DNA from: Acinetobacter sp. SFB
GTDB lineage: Bacteria; Pseudomonadota; Gammaproteobacteria; Pseudomonadales; Moraxellaceae
Length of the DNA stretch: 64,000 nucleotides
Direction of reading: 5' to 3'
Assembly (NCBI RefSeq): GCF_001647545.1
Contig: NZ_LSZH01000014.1
Coordinates: forward strand, 1 to 64,000
Each line of letters opens with the position of its first letter. Position 1 is the first letter of the stretch. Both the position numbers and the translations under genes were made by a program. The notes below the pieces were generated by a model. The model was not told where the DNA came from. It did no database searches and saw only the letters and a list, made by a program, of their open reading frames with translations. Below, piece by piece: positions 42,885-53,648 of the stretch.

Positions 42885-44243
42885 TTATCCCTTAGGATGA
42901 GCAGTCGTTTTTCTCATTAACGTTTGATTATCGTATTGATGCGAGGTGAGATGTGCTTGTAGCTGAGCCATAAAGTCCATCACGACTACCACAACGATCA
43001 GCAAAGAGGTACCACCCAAAGAGAATGGAATACCAAATGAGCTCTGTAATACCATCGGCATTAAACAAATCACTGTGATATAAATCGCGCCAATAAAGGT
43101 CAAACGATTGAGAATATGATCTAAGTAACGAGCAGTTTGCTCACCTGGACGAATACCAGGCACATAAGCTCCGCTGCGTTTCAAGTTCTCTGACACTTCT
43201 TTAGGGCTAAAGACTAGCGCAGTATAGAAGTAACAGAAAAAGATAATTAACGCACCAAAGAGCACCAAATACAACGGCTGTCCAGGCGACAATACGAGTG
43301 CCAAATCTTGTAGGCTACGCTTGATAATATTTGCACTAGGATCAGCACTACCCACCCATTGACCTAAGCTCGCTGGGAACAAAAGCAATGAACTGGCAAA
43401 AATTGCCGGGATAACACCCGCCATATTAATTTTTAATGGCAAATGTGTCTGCTGTGCAGTAAATACACGACGACCTTGTTGTTTTTGAGCGTAATTGACT
43501 GGTATGCGACGTTGTGCTTTTTCAATAAACACAATAGCTGCCAATACACCTATAGATAACAAACCAAAGATTGCCAAGCCAATAAGACTTGTTTGACCAT
43601 TATCTACTGATGATAAAGATTGCATAACTAAATTAGGCAATCCAGCAACAATACCCGCAAAGATGATCATGGAAATACCATTCCCAACTCCACGTTCAGT
43701 AATTTGCTCACCCAACCACATCAAGAACATCGTACCCGCGACCAGTGAAGTCACAGCAGGAATATAAAAAGCCAGGCCTCCAGTCAAAGTGATCCCTTGA
43801 CTAATAAGTCCTGCACACATCCCTACAGACTGCACAAGTGCAAGCAACAATGTACCTTGTCGCGTATATTGATTAATCTTACGCTTACCTTGCTCGCCTT
43901 CTTTCTTTAAAGCTTCCAGCGAAGGAATAACCGTAGACATTAACTGCACAATAATTGAAGCAGAAATGTAAGGCATGATCCCTAAAGCAAGAATTGACAT
44001 CCGCTCTAATGCACCACCTGAAAACATGTTAAACAAACCAAGGATCGTACCTTGGTTTGCATTAAACAAATTTTCGAGTGCAGCATTATTAATGCCTGGT
44101 ACTGGAATATGTGCTCCTAGTCGAAAGACCATTAATGCGCCAATAAGGAACATCATTCGGCGAATAATTTCACGATATTTCACATGAAACGGCTGCCCTT
44201 TCATCATGTTAACATGACCTGAAGAACTAGGAGACATAGACAC
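42885..44243 (-). CDS. secY: protein translocase subunit SecY
   Basis: 452 residues with ten membrane helices forming the Sec channel. GIMPYISASIIVQLM (SecY signature 1) and the GxGNGIS-type loop VGNGISMIIF are intact, and the cytoplasmic loop GIRPGEQTARYLD is near 365. Lies between rplO and rpmJ, the canonical spc-operon position. Normal length. Confidence 0.97.
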   Translation of the reverse strand: MSMSPSSSGHVNMMKGQPFHVKYREIIRRMMFLIGALMVFRLGAHIPVPGINNAALENLFNANQGTILGLFNMFSGGALERMSILALGIMPYISASIIVQLMSTVIPSLEALKKEGEQGKRKINQYTRQGTLLLALVQSVGMCAGLISQGITLTGGLAFYIPAVTSLVAGTMFLMWLGEQITERGVGNGISMIIFAGIVAGLPNLVMQSLSSVDNGQTSLIGLAIFGLLSIGVLAAIVFIEKAQRRIPVNYAQKQQGRRVFTAQQTHLPLKINMAGVIPAIFASSLLLFPASLGQWVGSADPSANIIKRSLQDLALVLSPGQPLYLVLFGALIIFFCYFYTALVFSPKEVSENLKRSGAYVPGIRPGEQTARYLDHILNRLTFIGAIYITVICLMPMVLQSSFGIPFSLGGTSLLIVVVVVMDFMAQLQAHLTSHQYDNQTLMRKTTAHPKG

Positions 44244-44249
44244 TAGCGA

Positions 44250-44690
44250 TTACTCCTCGACTTTGCCGCCAGCAGCTTCAACAGCTGCTTTAGCGCCTTT
44301 AGTCAATGCAACACCTTGAATAGTGAATGCACGAGTAATATCACCAGAAAGTACGATACGAGCACGAGTCATATCTCTACGTACAACATTCGCTGCTTTA
44401 AGAGTTTCAAGTGAAACAATATCACCTTCAACTTTAGCAAGCTCTGATAAACGTACTTCAGCAGTTTTTAAAGCGAGTTGGCTAGTAAAACCGAATTTAG
44501 GCAAACGACGATATAACGCAGTTTGACCACCTTCAAATCCTGGACGAGTACCACCGCTCTTACGTGAGTTCTGACCTTTGACACCACGGCCACCAGTCTT
44601 ACCAACGCCAGAACCGATACCACGGCCTACACGAAGGTTGTCACGTTTAGCACCTTCTGCAGGTGCAATTGTATTTAAACGCAGAGTCAT
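44250..44690 (-). CDS. rplO: 50S ribosomal protein L15
   Basis: 146 residues. The Gly-rich N-terminal extension ([20 protein letters not shown]) threads into 23S rRNA. Ends seven bases before secY. Confidence 0.97.
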   Translation of the reverse strand: MTLRLNTIAPAEGAKRDNLRVGRGIGSGVGKTGGRGVKGQNSRKSGGTRPGFEGGQTALYRRLPKFGFTSQLALKTAEVRLSELAKVEGDIVSLETLKAANVVRRDMTRARIVLSGDITRAFTIQGVALTKGAKAAVEAAGGKVEE

Positions 44691-44693
44691 GGT

Positions 44694-44870
44694 TTACTCC
44701 TCTACACTAACCATATAGTAGACTTGGTTGATCATACCGCGGTTAGAAGGAGTATCAACAACTTCTACTGTATGACCAATACGACGCAGACCTAAACCTT
44801 GAAGGCTAAGCTTGTGATTTTTCAAGCGATGCGATGAAGATTTAGTCTGGGTAACTTTAATCGTTTTCAT
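44694..44870 (-). CDS. rpmD: 50S ribosomal protein L30
   Basis: 58-codon gene between rpsE and rpl[21 protein letters not shown] at the start, then [18 protein letters not shown], the uL30 core. Three-base gap to rplO; ATG preceded by a GGGTAATC-type site. Confidence 0.96.
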   Translation of the reverse strand: MKTIKVTQTKSSSHRLKNHKLSLQGLGLRRIGHTVEVVDTPSNRGMINQVYYMVSVEE

Positions 44871-44876
44871 GATTGA

Positions 44877-45374
44877 TTACCCTTGAATTTGTGCTACAGA
44901 TAAACCACGTTTCGCAGCGACTTTCTCAGGAGAAGTCATATCACGCAAACCTTTAAAAGTTGCGTTAACTACGTTAGCAGCATTTGTAGAACCATAGCAT
45001 TTCGTCAATACGTTATGTACGCCAACAGCTTCTAGAACTGCACGCATAGCACCACCAGCAATTACACCAGTACCTTCAGAAGCAGGTTGCATGTAAACGC
45101 GGCTTGCACCGTGACGAGCATTAATAGGGTGTTGTACAGTACCGTTAACAAGATCAACAGTAATCATGTTGCGACGTGCAGCTTCAAGTGCTTTAGAAAT
45201 AGCAGCTGGAACTTCACGTGCTTTACCACGACCAAAACCTACGCGACCATTACCATCACCCACAACAGTTAATGCTGTGAAAGAGAAGATACGACCACCC
45301 TTAACAACTTTGGCTACACGATCAACGGCAACCAGCTTTTCAACAAGACCTTCGTTTTGTTCAACTTTAGCCAT
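44877..45374 (-). CDS. rpsE: 30S ribosomal protein S5
   Basis: 165 residues. Double-stranded RNA-binding N-domain with [21 protein letters not shown], and C-domain ending in [11 protein letters not shown]. Acts in decoding accuracy. Six-base gap to rpmD. Confidence 0.97.
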   Translation of the reverse strand: MAKVEQNEGLVEKLVAVDRVAKVVKGGRIFSFTALTVVGDGNGRVGFGRGKAREVPAAISKALEAARRNMITVDLVNGTVQHPINARHGASRVYMQPASEGTGVIAGGAMRAVLEAVGVHNVLTKCYGSTNAANVVNATFKGLRDMTSPEKVAAKRGLSVAQIQG

Positions 45375-45376
45375 GA

Positions 45377-45727
45377 TTAGAACTCCAAGCCGTTTTCACG
45401 AGCAGCATCAGCCAAGGCTTTGATACGACCATGATATTTAAAACCAGAACGGTCAAATGCAACTTTTGTTACACCAGCTGCTTTAGCACGTTCTGCGATT
45501 AAAGCACCTACTTTCTGAGCTGCTTCAACGTTACCAGTTGTGCCAGCACGTAAAGTAGCATCTAAAGTTGAAGCTTGCGCTAAAACTTTGCCACCATCTG
45601 CTGAAATAACTTGAGCATAGATGTGACGCGGAGTGCGGTTTACACACAAGCGAGTCGCACCCAATGCACGGATGTGCAAGCGTGTGCTTTTCGCACGACG
45701 CAAACGGGATTGTTTCTTTTCGTTCAT
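45377..45727 (-). CDS. rplR: 50S ribosomal protein L18
   Basis: 116 residues, [20 protein letters not shown] start and a C-terminal [20 protein letters not shown] block. Binds 5S rRNA. Two-base gap to rpsE suggests coupling. Confidence 0.97.
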   Translation of the reverse strand: MNEKKQSRLRRAKSTRLHIRALGATRLCVNRTPRHIYAQVISADGGKVLAQASTLDATLRAGTTGNVEAAQKVGALIAERAKAAGVTKVAFDRSGFKYHGRIKALADAARENGLEF

Positions 45728-45741
45728 AAGAACCTCGCGCC

Positions 45742-46275
45742 CTATTTCTTCTTAGCTTCTTTACGAAGAACAACTTCATCCGAATAACGAACACCTTTAC
45801 CTTTATAAGGCTCTGGTTCACGATATGAACGGATATCTGCAGCTACTTGACCCAACATATGTTTGCTTGCTGATTTCAAAACGATTTCAGTAGCAGTTGG
45901 AGTTTCAGCAGTCACACCTTCAGGAAGTTTATAATCGATAGGGTGTGAAAAACCTAGGTTAAGATGAACAACGTCACCTTTAACCGCAGCTTTATAACCA
46001 ACACCGATTAGTTGTAACTTACGTTCGAAGCCTTCGTTAACACCTTTCACAAGGTTGTTAAGAACAGCGCGAGCTGTACCAGCTTGCATCCAAGAATCTT
46101 TAGACTCTTTAACTGGAGCAATATGAAGCTGACCTTCTTCCTGTTTTAGCTCGACCAGCGCATGCAGGTTGAAAGACAATGTACCTTTATTGCCTTTCAC
46201 TTCGACCTGCCGGCCGTTCTGAGTAACTGTAACGCCGTTAGGCACAGTTACTGGGGCTTTAGCCACACGAGACAT
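45742..46275 (-). CDS. rplF: 50S ribosomal protein L6
   Basis: 177 residues. Two-domain uL6 with PSSVA-type opening ([16 protein letters not shown]) and signature [16 protein letters not shown] near 155. Near the factor-binding site. Confidence 0.97.
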   Translation of the reverse strand: MSRVAKAPVTVPNGVTVTQNGRQVEVKGNKGTLSFNLHALVELKQEEGQLHIAPVKESKDSWMQAGTARAVLNNLVKGVNEGFERKLQLIGVGYKAAVKGDVVHLNLGFSHPIDYKLPEGVTAETPTATEIVLKSASKHMLGQVAADIRSYREPEPYKGKGVRYSDEVVLRKEAKKK

Positions 46276-46288
46276 GAGGATTCACCTA

Positions 46289-46684
46289 TTAAGAAACAAA
46301 AGCAATAACTTCACCACCGATACCAGCAGAACGTGCTGCGCGATCAGTCATGATGCCTTTGCTTGTAGAAACAATTGCAATACCTAAACCTTGCTTAACG
46401 CTTGGAAGTGCATCTTTACCGCGATACTGACGTAGACCTGGACGGCTTACGCGTTTCACAGTTTCGATAACTGGTTTGCCTTCAAAATATTTTAACGTAA
46501 TTGTTAAAGTTGCTTTGCCTTCAGCATCAGCAACTTCTACGTTAGAAATGTAACCCTCTTGTTGAAGAACGTTAGCAATAGCAACCTTCAACTTAGAGTT
46601 AGGCATAGAAACAGTTTGTTTCTTAGCCATTTGTGCGTTACGAACACGGGTTAACATGTCGGCAACGGTATCTTGCATACTCAT
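46289..46684 (-). CDS. rpsH: 30S ribosomal protein S8
   Basis: 131 residues, [20 protein letters not shown] start and the [21 protein letters not shown]-terminal core. In E. coli it represses spc-operon translation. Follows rpsN by about 12 bases. Confidence 0.97.
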   Translation of the reverse strand: MSMQDTVADMLTRVRNAQMAKKQTVSMPNSKLKVAIANVLQQEGYISNVEVADAEGKATLTITLKYFEGKPVIETVKRVSRPGLRQYRGKDALPSVKQGLGIAIVSTSKGIMTDRAARSAGIGGEVIAFVS

Positions 46685-46696
46685 TATAGTCGCTCC

Positions 46697-47002
46697 TTAC
46701 CAGCTTGCCTTAACCATGCCCGGTACATCACCTTGCATGACAGTTTCACGTAATTTGTTACGGCTTAAGCCGAACTTACGGAAGTAACCATGAGGACGAC
46801 CAGTTAAACCACAACGGTTACGAAGACGTACTGGAGACGCATTACGTGGTAATGCCTGAAATTTCATCATCGCTTCGAAACGTTCTTCATCTGATGCATT
46901 TACGTTTGCAATAACAGCTTTTAATTCAGCACGTTTTGCAGCGTATTTAGCAACAGTTTTTTCGCGTTTCAATTCGCGATTAATCATACCTTTCTTAGCC
47001 AT
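46697..47002 (-). CDS. rpsN: 30S ribosomal protein S14
   Basis: 101 residues, the long zinc-free form: [20 protein letters not shown] lacks the CxxC pairs of the short zinc form. Lies between rplE and rpsH. Confidence 0.97.
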   Translation of the reverse strand: MAKKGMINRELKREKTVAKYAAKRAELKAVIANVNASDEERFEAMMKFQALPRNASPVRLRNRCGLTGRPHGYFRKFGLSRNKLRETVMQGDVPGMVKASW

Positions 47003-47011
47003 ATCGACCTC

Positions 47012-47548
47012 TTATTTAAACGGGAAGCCGAATGCACGCAATAGCGCACGGCCTTCGTCATCGGTGCGAGCAGTCGTAGTAACGGTAATATCCATACCAC
47101 GAATACGATCAATCTTATCAAAATCGATTTCAGGGAACATGATCTGTTCCTTCAAACCCATTGAGTAGTTCCCACGACCGTCAAATGATTTCGCAGAAAA
47201 ACCACGAAAGTCACGGATACGAGGGATCGCAATAGAGATCAAACGGTCTAAGAATTCGTACATACGTTCGCCGCGTAAAGTAACTTTACAACCAATCGGC
47301 CAACCATCACGGATTTTAAAACCAGCGATAGATTTGCGAGCTAAAGTAAGTACTGGTTTTTGACCAGCAATTGCTTGCATATCAGAAAGAGCGCCATCTA
47401 ACAATTTCTTGTCAGCTGATGCAGCACCAACACCCATGTTGATGGTAATTTTTGTAATGCGTGGAATTTCCATCACATTCTTAACGCCCAATGTTTCTAG
47501 CAATTGAGCTTTAAGTTCTTCGTTGTAACGTGTTTTAAGTCTGGCCAT
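47012..47548 (-). CDS. rplE: 50S ribosomal protein L5
   Basis: 178 residues. [16 protein letters not shown] and the [23 protein letters not shown] loop ([13 protein letters not shown]) are hallmarks. Central-protuberance protein that binds 5S rRNA and P-site tRNA. Confidence 0.97.
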   Translation of the reverse strand: MARLKTRYNEELKAQLLETLGVKNVMEIPRITKITINMGVGAASADKKLLDGALSDMQAIAGQKPVLTLARKSIAGFKIRDGWPIGCKVTLRGERMYEFLDRLISIAIPRIRDFRGFSAKSFDGRGNYSMGLKEQIMFPEIDFDKIDRIRGMDITVTTTARTDDEGRALLRAFGFPFK

Positions 47549-47564
47549 GGCCTATATCAACCTA

Positions 47565-47885
47565 TTACTTCGCTACCGCCACTGATTCACCATTTGATTT
47601 GAATACGCGAGTTTTCACGCCTTCAGCATCAAATTGGTAACCAACACGGTCAGCCTTTTGGGTTGTAGCATTAAAAACTGCCACGTTTGAGATATGAAGC
47701 GTCGCTTCCTGAGTTACGATGCTGCCTTCAACACCAGTAGCTCGGTTCGGCTTTTGATGCTTCTTAACCAAGTTAAGGCCTTCAACCTTAACACGATCAT
47801 TTGAAACAGACAGAACAGTTCCCTGATTGCCTTTTTCTTTACCTGCGATCACAATAATTTGATCGCCTTTTTTAATCTTAGCCAT
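47565..47885 (-). CDS. rplX: 50S ribosomal protein L24
   Basis: 106 residues with the KOW motif IKKGDQIIVIAGKEKGNQG near the start. Assembly initiator binding 5' domain of 23S rRNA. Confidence 0.97.
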   Translation of the reverse strand: MAKIKKGDQIIVIAGKEKGNQGTVLSVSNDRVKVEGLNLVKKHQKPNRATGVEGSIVTQEATLHISNVAVFNATTQKADRVGYQFDAEGVKTRVFKSNGESVAVAK

Positions 47886-47894
47886 GAGTGCCTC

Positions 47895-48263
47895 TTATAG
47901 AACTTCAGGAGCCAATGAAATGATTTTCATGAACTGTTCAGTACGAAGTTCACGAGTCACTGGTCCGAAAATACGAGTTGCAATCGGCGCTTTGTTGTTG
48001 TTCAAAATCACAGCAGCATTGTCATCAAAACGGATGATAGAACCATCTGGACGACGTACACCGAACTTCGTACGTACAACTACAGCATTCATCACGTCGC
48101 CTTTTTTAACACGACCGCGAGGAATAGCTTCTTTTACAGTAACTTTAATAATATCGCCAACAGAAGCATAACGACGGTGTGAACCACCTAGTACTTTAAT
48201 ACATTGTACGCGGCGAGCACCACTGTTGTCTGCTACGTCGAGCATACTTTCGGTTTGAATCAT
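47895..48263 (-). CDS. rplN: 50S ribosomal protein L14
   Basis: 122 residues. [20 protein letters not shown] start; [20 protein letters not shown] mid-section. First gene of the spc portion; a 92-base gap to rpsQ upstream is the longest inside this part and may carry a secondary promoter. Confidence 0.97.
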   Translation of the reverse strand: MIQTESMLDVADNSGARRVQCIKVLGGSHRRYASVGDIIKVTVKEAIPRGRVKKGDVMNAVVVRTKFGVRRPDGSIIRFDDNAAVILNNNKAPIATRIFGPVTRELRTEQFMKIISLAPEVL

Positions 48264-48355
48264 TGCCCTACTCCAAAACCGAGCATCACCGGTTACAATT
48301 TCGAAAGGCTCAAAGAGTACTCGAAATCAACCGATGATGCAACAAGAACGTCTAA

Positions 48356-48613
48356 TTACTCAGCAGCTGCTTCAATAACTTCCACTAAAGCCCAAGCTTT
48401 AGTTTTAGAAATTGGGCGGCTTTCTTTAATGGTTACCAAGTCGCCGGTTTTAGCAACATTGTTCTCATCATGAGCGTGTAATTTAGTTGAACGGCGGATT
48501 GATTTGCCATACAACGGGTGTTGAACGCGGCGTTCAATAAGCACAACAATAGACTTATCCATTTTGTCGCTTACGACTTTGCCGGTTAACGTGCGAACTG
48601 TTTGTTCACTCAT
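48356..48613 (-). CDS. rpsQ: 30S ribosomal protein S17
   Basis: 85 residues; [20 protein letters not shown] and the [18 protein letters not shown] block. Last gene of the S10 portion. Its start overlaps the rpmC stop by four bases (ATGA). Confidence 0.97.
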   Translation of the reverse strand: MSEQTVRTLTGKVVSDKMDKSIVVLIERRVQHPLYGKSIRRSTKLHAHDENNVAKTGDLVTIKESRPISKTKAWALVEVIEAAAE

Positions 48614-48807
48614 TGTCCGTTCCCCTGTTTTTCGGTAAGGAGTGTCTTAATACGAGCAATAGTCTTACGAGTAAGCGCAACTTCATGCGATTTACCCAAT
48701 TGACCAGTTGCCTTAGCCATACGAAGACGGAATTGGTTAAGCTGTTGCTCATCAAGCAAAGCTGTCAACTCTTCTACCGACTTTTCACGTAGATCATTAG
48801 TTTTCAT
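48610..48807 (-). CDS. rpmC: 50S ribosomal protein L29
   Basis: 65 residues, two-helix hairpin [20 protein letters not shown] to the end. Overlaps rpsQ by four bases and shares one base with rplP, so the three are translationally coupled. Confidence 0.97.
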   Translation of the reverse strand: MKTNDLREKSVEELTALLDEQQLNQFRLRMAKATGQLGKSHEVALTRKTIARIKTLLTEKQGNGQ

Positions 48808-49220
48808 TACATCACCGTCTTAGTAACGATAGTGGTTTTAAACGGAAGCTTAGCAGCTGCAAGCGTAAACGCTTCACGTGCCAATTCTTCGCTAACACCA
48901 TCCATTTCGTACAAGATCTTACCTGGTTTGATTTGGCAAACCCAGTATTCCACAGAACCTTTACCTTTACCCATACGAACTTCTAATGGTTTTTCAGTAA
49001 TTGGTTTGTCTGGGAAAACACGGATAAAGATCTTACCACCACGTTTTACACGACGGCTAATTGTACGACGCGCAGCTTCAATTTGACGAGCAGTCATTTG
49101 ACCACGCTCGAGAGATTTAAGCCCAATAGTACCGAAAGATACAGTGCTACCACGATGCGCTAGACCAGTGTTACGGCCTTTTTGTACCTTGCGGAACTTA
49201 GTACGTTTAGGTTGCAACAT
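48807..49220 (-). CDS. rplP: 50S ribosomal protein L16
   Basis: 137 residues, [20 protein letters not shown] start, and [20 protein letters not shown] near 80, next to the A-site. The conserved Arg of MGKGK region, target of hydroxylation by YcfD-type enzymes in other bacteria, is present. Confidence 0.97.
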   Translation of the reverse strand: MLQPKRTKFRKVQKGRNTGLAHRGSTVSFGTIGLKSLERGQMTARQIEAARRTISRRVKRGGKIFIRVFPDKPITEKPLEVRMGKGKGSVEYWVCQIKPGKILYEMDGVSEELAREAFTLAAAKLPFKTTIVTKTVM

Positions 49221-49223
49221 GGA

Positions 49224-49976
49224 TTATTCTCCTTTTTCAGCAGAACGATCATTGCGACGACCACGACGCTCTTGACCTTCACCACGACCGCGACCGCGTT
49301 TAGCTGGACGTTCTTCAGCAGGAGCAGGGTTCATGACTTGTTTCATGCCACCTAAGATCTCGCCACGGAATACCCAAACTTTAACACCAATCGTACCGTA
49401 AGTAGTTTCAGCACGTACAGATGAGTAGTCGATGTCAGCACGAAGTGTATGCAAAGGTACACGACCTTCACGATACCATTCAGTACGGGCAATCTCTGCA
49501 CCACCTAAACGACCAGAAACTTCAACTTTGATGCCTTTAGCACCAGAACGCATAGAGTTTTGAACCGCACGCTTCATAGCACGACGGAACATTACACGTT
49601 TTTCTAGTTGAGAAGCGATAGCTTCAGCAACCAAACGAGCGTCTAAATCTGGGCGATCGATTTCGTTGATGCTTACTTGCGCAGGAACACCCATAATAGA
49701 TGTTAATTCGCGTTGTAATTTCTCAATATCTTCGCCTTTTTTACCGATAACGATACCTGGACGAGCAGTGCTAATGGTAATTTTAGCAGCGCCTGTAGGA
49801 CGTTCGATAAGAATTTTGCTGATCATCGCGTTTTTAAGTTTTTTGTTCAAAAACTCACGAACTTGAAGATCTTTAAGCAAATATTCAGCGTATTGTTTCG
49901 GACTCGCATACCAGTTAGCGTTATGACGTTTCACAACACCTAGGCGGATACCGATTGGATGAACCTTCTGACCCAT
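49224..49976 (-). CDS. rpsC: 30S ribosomal protein S3
   Basis: 250 residues. KH domain with the GxxG-type loop [15 protein letters not shown] near 64-78. The C-terminal tail (about 215-250) is long, basic and Arg/Glu-rich, as in other Moraxellaceae. mRNA entry-channel protein. Confidence 0.97.
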   Translation of the reverse strand: MGQKVHPIGIRLGVVKRHNANWYASPKQYAEYLLKDLQVREFLNKKLKNAMISKILIERPTGAAKITISTARPGIVIGKKGEDIEKLQRELTSIMGVPAQVSINEIDRPDLDARLVAEAIASQLEKRVMFRRAMKRAVQNSMRSGAKGIKVEVSGRLGGAEIARTEWYREGRVPLHTLRADIDYSSVRAETTYGTIGVKVWVFRGEILGGMKQVMNPAPAEERPAKRGRGRGEGQERRGRRNDRSAEKGE

Positions 49977-49977
49977 A

Positions 49978-50307
49978 TCAAACCCCTACCTTAACGGTGA
50001 TGTGACAAGTACGCTTAGTGATACGATCTGCACGGCCTTTAGCACGTGGCATAATACGTTTAAGGCTCACACCTTCATCAACGTAAATCGTAGCAACTTT
50101 AAGGTCGTCTACATCTAAACTGTTATTATGTTCAGCGTTTGCAACTGCAGATTCCAACGCTTTTTTCACTAAAACTGCAGCTTTTTTATTGCTGAAGTTC
50201 AAGATGTTTAAAGCGTGAGCAATAGATTTGCCACGAATCAAATCTGCAACCAAACGTGCTTTTTGTGCCGAGATAGCGGCACCGCGTAATTTAGCAGTAA
50301 CTTCCAT
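49978..50307 (-). CDS. rplV: 50S ribosomal protein L22
   Basis: 109 residues from [10 protein letters not shown]; an adjacent ATG one codon upstream is possible. Its loop ([12 protein letters not shown]) reaches the peptide exit tunnel, where changes confer macrolide resistance in other bacteria; nothing unusual is seen. One base separates it from rpsC. Confidence 0.96.
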   Translation of the reverse strand: MEVTAKLRGAAISAQKARLVADLIRGKSIAHALNILNFSNKKAAVLVKKALESAVANAEHNNSLDVDDLKVATIYVDEGVSLKRIMPRAKGRADRITKRTCHITVKVGV

Positions 50308-50316
50308 CATAGCACC

Positions 50317-50592
50317 TTAACGTTTAGATTTCTTGTCAACACCGTGACCACGATAGGTACGAGTTGGCGCGAATTCACCGAGTTTATGACCAACCATATG
50401 TTCAGATACGATTACCGGAACATGGTTACGACCATTATGAACAGAAATTGTTAAACCAACAAAATCTGGGAGTATCATCGAACGACGCGACCAAGTTTTG
50501 ATCGGCTTACGGTTATTAGCCGCGATAGCCGCTTCAACCTTAGCGAACAAGTGCGCATCGACGAATGGGCCTTTTTTCAGAGAACGAGGCAT
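50317..50592 (-). CDS. rpsS: 30S ribosomal protein S19
   Basis: 91 residues; [20 protein letters not shown] start and [20 protein letters not shown] core. Forms the S13-S19 head complex. Confidence 0.97.
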   Translation of the reverse strand: MPRSLKKGPFVDAHLFAKVEAAIAANNRKPIKTWSRRSMILPDFVGLTISVHNGRNHVPVIVSEHMVGHKLGEFAPTRTYRGHGVDKKSKR

Positions 50593-50611
50593 TGTCAGAT
50601 TCCTTTACTTG

Positions 50612-51436
50612 TTACTTAACGCGACGGTCGCGAATGATCATCTTAGTCGTACGCTTGTTGGTACGTGTTTTGTACCCCTTAGCTTTTTGACCCCATGGGC
50701 TTACAGGTTGAATACCTTTATTACGCCCTTCACCACCACCATGTGGGTGATCAACTGGGTTCATAGCCATACCACGTACGGTAGGACGAACGCCACGCCA
50801 GCGTGAAGCACCCGCTTTACCGAGTGAACGAAGGTTGCTTTCTTGGTTAGAAACTTCACCAAGTACAGCACGGCATTCAACGTGAATTTTACGCATTTCG
50901 CCAGAACGTAGACGAACAATTGCGTAAGAACCGTCACGACCCAACAACTGAACAGAAGTACCAGCTGAACGAGCTAATTGCGCGCCTTTACCGATTTTAA
51001 GTTCGATGTTGTGAAGAGTAGAACCGATAGGCATGTTACGAAGTGGCAAGCAGTTACCTGGACGAATTGGAGCATCGTTACCAGATTGTACTTTATCACC
51101 AGCACGCAAACCTTTAGGAGCAATGATATAACGACGTTCACCATCAGCATACAAAACTAAAGCAATGTGTGCAGTACGGTTAGGATCGTATTCGATACGC
51201 TCTACAGTAGCAGGGATACCGTCTTTGTTACGTTTAAAGTCAACTAAACGGTAGTGCTGTTTATGACCGCCACCAATGTGACGAGTCGTAATGTGACCGT
51301 TATTATTACGACCACCAGTACGTTTTTTAGCTTCAATCAACGGTGCATAAGGCGCGCCTTTGTGAAGATGGTCGTGAACGACTTTCTCTACAAAGCGACG
51401 TCCTGGTGACGTTGGCTTACATTTTTGAATAGGCAT
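50612..51436 (-). CDS. rplB: 50S ribosomal protein L2
   Basis: 274 residues. [20 protein letters not shown] signature near 215-235, with the essential His of DHPHGGGEG close to the peptidyl-transferase centre. Normal length. Confidence 0.97.
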   Translation of the reverse strand: MPIQKCKPTSPGRRFVEKVVHDHLHKGAPYAPLIEAKKRTGGRNNNGHITTRHIGGGHKQHYRLVDFKRNKDGIPATVERIEYDPNRTAHIALVLYADGERRYIIAPKGLRAGDKVQSGNDAPIRPGNCLPLRNMPIGSTLHNIELKIGKGAQLARSAGTSVQLLGRDGSYAIVRLRSGEMRKIHVECRAVLGEVSNQESNLRSLGKAGASRWRGVRPTVRGMAMNPVDHPHGGGEGRNKGIQPVSPWGQKAKGYKTRTNKRTTKMIIRDRRVK

Positions 51437-51447
51437 AATTCTCGTCC

Positions 51448-51768
51448 TTATTCCGCTGCGCTTTCAGCGGTATCGCCCAAGTCAGCCATTTGAACATCTT
51501 GGCCAGCTTTCAGGGTGACGTATGCTTTTTTAACATCAGAACGACGTCCTAATGTTTTACCAAAGCGTTTAGTCTTACCTTTAGTGATCGTCGTGTTAAC
51601 TTTAACAACTTGAACACCAAAGAGTTGTTCCACTGCTTTTTTGATTTCAAGTTTAGTTGCGTTAATAGCAACTTTAAAAACTTGAACACCAGCAGCTTCA
51701 CCTAGAACTTGCGCTTTTTCTGAGAATACAGGTCCTTGTAGGACTTGATAGATACGTTCGTTGTTCAT
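51448..51768 (-). CDS. rplW: 50S ribosomal protein L23
   Basis: 106 residues. Core [20 protein letters not shown] and the basic loop [14 protein letters not shown]. Docking site for trigger factor and SRP. Overlaps rplD by four bases. Confidence 0.97.
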   Translation of the reverse strand: MNNERIYQVLQGPVFSEKAQVLGEAAGVQVFKVAINATKLEIKKAVEQLFGVQVVKVNTTITKGKTKRFGKTLGRRSDVKKAYVTLKAGQDVQMADLGDTAESAAE

Positions 51769-52367
51769 CCGAGTTCTACCTCAATTTTCTTAGCAGCAGC
51801 TACAGACATAACAACTTTGTCGAACGCGATCAAGCTAACAGGATCAATTGCAGCAGCATCAACCACATCTACATGCGGAATGTTACGTGCAGCAAGATAT
51901 AGATTCTCATCTACAGCATCCGTAACGATTAATGCGCGAACAGCATTTAAGTCGTTAAGTTTAGCAAGCAATTCTTTAGTTTTAGGAGCTTCAACAGCAA
52001 ACTCTTCAACCAATACCAAGCGATCTTGACGAACAAGTTCAGCTAAGATGCATTGCATAGCACCGCGGTACATTTTACGGTTAACTTTTTGAGACCAATC
52101 TTGTGGACGAGCAGCAAAAGTTTTACCACCACCAACCCAGATTGGGCTACGAATAGAGCCAGCACGCGCACGACCAGTACCTTTTTGACGGAATGGTTTT
52201 TTACCACCGCCAGATACATCGCCACGTGATTTTTGAGCTTTAGAGCCTTGACGACCACCAGCTAAGTAAGCTGTAACAACTTGGTGTACAAGAGCTTCGT
52301 TAAACTCACGTCCGAAAGCAACTTCAGACAATTCAACAGCAGAGCCGGAAACAGTATTTAAATTCAC
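51765..52367 (-). CDS. rplD: 50S ribosomal protein L4
   Basis: 200 residues. The extended loop ([20 protein letters not shown]) reaches the exit tunnel. In E. coli free L4 represses the S10 operon through the leader; whether it does so here is an open question (see leader entry). Confidence 0.97.
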   Translation of the reverse strand: MNLNTVSGSAVELSEVAFGREFNEALVHQVVTAYLAGGRQGSKAQKSRGDVSGGGKKPFRQKGTGRARAGSIRSPIWVGGGKTFAARPQDWSQKVNRKMYRGAMQCILAELVRQDRLVLVEEFAVEAPKTKELLAKLNDLNAVRALIVTDAVDENLYLAARNIPHVDVVDAAAIDPVSLIAFDKVVMSVAAAKKIEVELG

Positions 52368-52378
52368 AATATTTCCCC

Positions 52379-53017
52379 TCAGGCCTTGATCGTTGGACGA
52401 ACGATAACGTCGCCACCAGTTGAACCAGGGATTGCACCTTTAACAACAAGAATTGAACGTTCCATGTCGATAGATACAACTTCAAGACCCTGTACTGTTA
52501 CGCGCTCAGCACCCATGTGACCGGCCATTTTCTTGCCTTTAAACACGCGCCCAGGAGTCTGGTTTTGACCAGTAGCACCTAAAGAACGGTGAGACAATGA
52601 GTTACCGTGAGTAGCGTCTTGAGTACGGAAGTTCCAACGTTTAACACCACCTTGGAAACCTTTACCTTTAGATTGACCAGTTACGTCAATTACTTGACCA
52701 ACGGTAAATAAGTCAACACCAATGGTACCGCCAACTTCACGACCTTCAAGCTCAGTTTCTGAAACGCGGAATTCTTTAACCAAACGACCAGCAGCAACAC
52801 CCGCTTTAGCGAAGTGACCTTTCTGGGGGTTAGTTACGCGAGATTCGCGACGTTCACCAGTAGTGATTTGAATCGCTTGATAACCATCAGTTTCAAGCGT
52901 TTTGATTTGAGTGATGCGGTTAGGATCAACCTCAATCACCGTAACAGGTACAGAAACACCAGCATCTGTAAAGATACGTGTCATACCGCACTTGCGACCG
53001 ACTAAACCAATAGCCAT
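52379..53017 (-). CDS. rplC: 50S ribosomal protein L3
   Basis: 212 residues from [16 protein letters not shown]; this ATG is preferred over one two codons earlier because AGAGG is then nine bases away. The Gln of [12 protein letters not shown], which PrmB methylates in other species, is present. Confidence 0.97.
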   Translation of the reverse strand: MAIGLVGRKCGMTRIFTDAGVSVPVTVIEVDPNRITQIKTLETDGYQAIQITTGERRESRVTNPQKGHFAKAGVAAGRLVKEFRVSETELEGREVGGTIGVDLFTVGQVIDVTGQSKGKGFQGGVKRWNFRTQDATHGNSLSHRSLGATGQNQTPGRVFKGKKMAGHMGAERVTVQGLEVVSIDMERSILVVKGAIPGSTGGDVIVRPTIKA

Positions 53018-53077
53018 GTGCATAAACCTCTAAAAAAGCGGCTTAATTAACTTAGAGCGTTAATTAACCCGAAAGCC

Positions 53078-53389
53078 TTAACCCAATGCGATCTGAACAT
53101 CAACACCAGCTGCAAGATCTAATTTCATCAATGCATCAACAGTTTTGTCTGTTGGTTGAACGATATCGATCAAACGCTTGTAAGTGCGGATTTCATACTG
53201 GTCACGCGCGTCTTTATTAACGTGCGGTGAAGTTAGAACGTTAAAACGTTCGATGCGTGTAGGCATCGGAATTGGACCACAAACTTGTGCGCCAGTACGT
53301 TTTGCTGTTTCTACGATCTCTTGAGCAGATTGATCAATCAGACGATGATCAAAAGACTTCAAACGGATACGGATTCTCTGGTTAGACAT
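53078..53389 (-). CDS. rpsJ: 30S ribosomal protein S10 (NusE)
   Basis: 103 residues from [20 protein letters not shown]; a 12-codon in-frame upstream extension is unlike the family. First gene of the superoperon. [20 protein letters not shown] is conserved. It also acts as antitermination factor NusE. Confidence 0.97.
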
Positions 53390-53555
53390 ACCAGTAAACT
53401 CCAAGCCAAAAATATAAAGAATCACCTCTGACGCATCTCACCCTATTGGTAAGTGTCAAAGGCAGTGAAAATCACTAAGGTCATGATCGATGCCACGACT
53501 GTCACGATATTAACTACTTTATTCGTAGTTAACCCCTTTTATTAAAGGGCCGCTC
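53390..53555 (-). promoter_or_regulatory. structured 5' leader of the S10 operon
   Basis: About 165 nt from the predicted start site to rpsJ. It contains a GGCCC...GGGG stretch, a perfect hairpin TTAACTAC / GTAGTTAA (53510-53532) and a GATCATGACC...GGCATCG region able to pair further. Enterobacterial S10 leaders carry an L4-controlled attenuator; this one is not obviously the same fold. Confidence 0.55.
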
Positions 53556-53584
53556 ATTATAGCCACTGTTTAACGCTTAAGCAA
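53556..53584 (-). promoter_or_regulatory. sigma70 promoter of the S10 operon
   Basis: On the minus strand TTGCTT, exactly 17 bases, then the perfect -10 box TATAAT. About 165 bases upstream of rpsJ. The only strong promoter seen for the whole ribosomal block. Confidence 0.85.
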
Positions 53585-53648
53585 ATCTCTTTTCAACTTT
53601 TTAGTGGTTTTCTGACATTATAAATTTGTAACATTGTTTAAAAATAAA

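Noticed and set aside
39770..53584. Any new gene inserted in the ribosomal block
   Set aside because: The order from rpsJ to rplQ is the standard one, all gaps are short, and every open frame on the other strand is a shadow of a ribosomal gene.
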